This document shows positions 7,139 to 7,240 of a DNA stretch of 7,240 nucleotides, one piece after another. The notes beneath the pieces were generated by a model that did not search any database, was not told the DNA's origin, and saw only the letters and a list, made by a program, of their open reading frames with translations. Positions within the stretch are counted from its first letter, which is position 1, and each line of letters opens with the position of its first letter. The position numbers and the translations under genes were made by a program. The stretch lies in NCBI GenBank assembly GCA_937874445.1, contig CALNAL010000116.1, positions 1 to 7,240 on the forward strand, in the 5' to 3' direction. This stretch comes from an uncultured Acetobacteraceae bacterium (GTDB taxonomy: Bacteria; Pseudomonadota; Alphaproteobacteria; Acetobacterales; Acetobacteraceae).

Positions 7139-7181
7139 GCGACGTGCCGGCTCCCGGCGCGCCTGCGTGCGACGTGCCGGC
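7139..7181. repeat. 13-bp direct repeat GCGACGTGCCGGC, two copies
   Basis: GCGACGTGCCGGC occurs at 7139-7151 and again at 7169-7181, exactly 30 bp apart, immediately after the cydC stop codon. The two copies flank a GC-rich spacer. The cause may be a local duplication or part of a larger intergenic repeat continuing beyond the window. No function can be assigned. Confidence 0.5.
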
Positions 7182-7192
7182 GTGCCGCCGGC

Positions 7193-7231
7193 CGGGGCGC
7201 TGCCCCGTGCCCCGCCAGGGCGCTGCCCTGG
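7193..7231. repeat. Tandem GGGC-GCT-GCCC stem-loops, probable dispersed repeat and cydC terminator
   Basis: Two hairpins share the same core: CGGGGC-GCT-GCCCCG (7193-7207, 6-bp stem) and CCAGGGC-GCT-GCCCTGG (7215-7231, 7-bp stem). From memory, very similar GGGGCGCTGCCCC / CCAGGGGCGCTGCCCCTGG units are scattered between genes in Acetobacteraceae and some other alphaproteobacteria. They may act as REP-like elements or terminators. Here they lie about 60 bases after cydC. The pairing is seen directly; family membership is remembered and the terminator role inferred. Confidence 0.55.
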
Positions 7232-7240
7232 ACCTGGCAG

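Overview
This is a very GC-rich window in which valS and cydC have almost exclusively G or C in third codon positions. Codon style, the kind of bacterial ValRS and CydC encoded, and a GC-rich stem-loop repeat at the right edge together suggest an alphaproteobacterium, most likely of the Acetobacteraceae or Rhodospirillaceae type. That placement is an inference from style and remembered relatives, not a database result.

The layout is three full-length genes. (1) valS, valyl-tRNA synthetase, on the + strand at 41-2734. (2) A gene-poor stretch of about 540 bp (2735-3275) with a tandem hairpin pair just after valS and a large inverted repeat just after the oppositely oriented next gene. (3) A membrane-bound methyl-accepting chemotaxis protein on the - strand. 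Its longest reading frame runs to 5474, but its real start is probably a GTG at 5297 behind a good Shine-Dalgarno sequence. (4) A short divergent intergenic region (5298-5472) with a 12-bp perfect palindrome in the chemoreceptor leader. (5) cydC, one half of the CydDC thiol-exporting ABC transporter, on the + strand at 5473-7134. (6) A right-hand tail (7135-7240) with a 13-bp direct repeat and a pair of GGGC-GCT-GCCC stem-loops, probably a dispersed repeat doubling as a terminator.

The three genes do not form a pathway or an operon. valS and the chemoreceptor converge, and the chemoreceptor and cydC diverge. valS is housekeeping, the chemoreceptor senses an unknown ligand in the periplasm, and CydC serves cytochrome bd assembly and periplasmic redox balance. 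The most noticeable contextual point is that cydC has no cydD upstream, where it is usually found. The chemoreceptor sensor region also has more A/T-ending codons than its own signalling domain or the flanking genes. I see no convincing sign of a new defence, mobile or biosynthetic system, and the findings below are modest.
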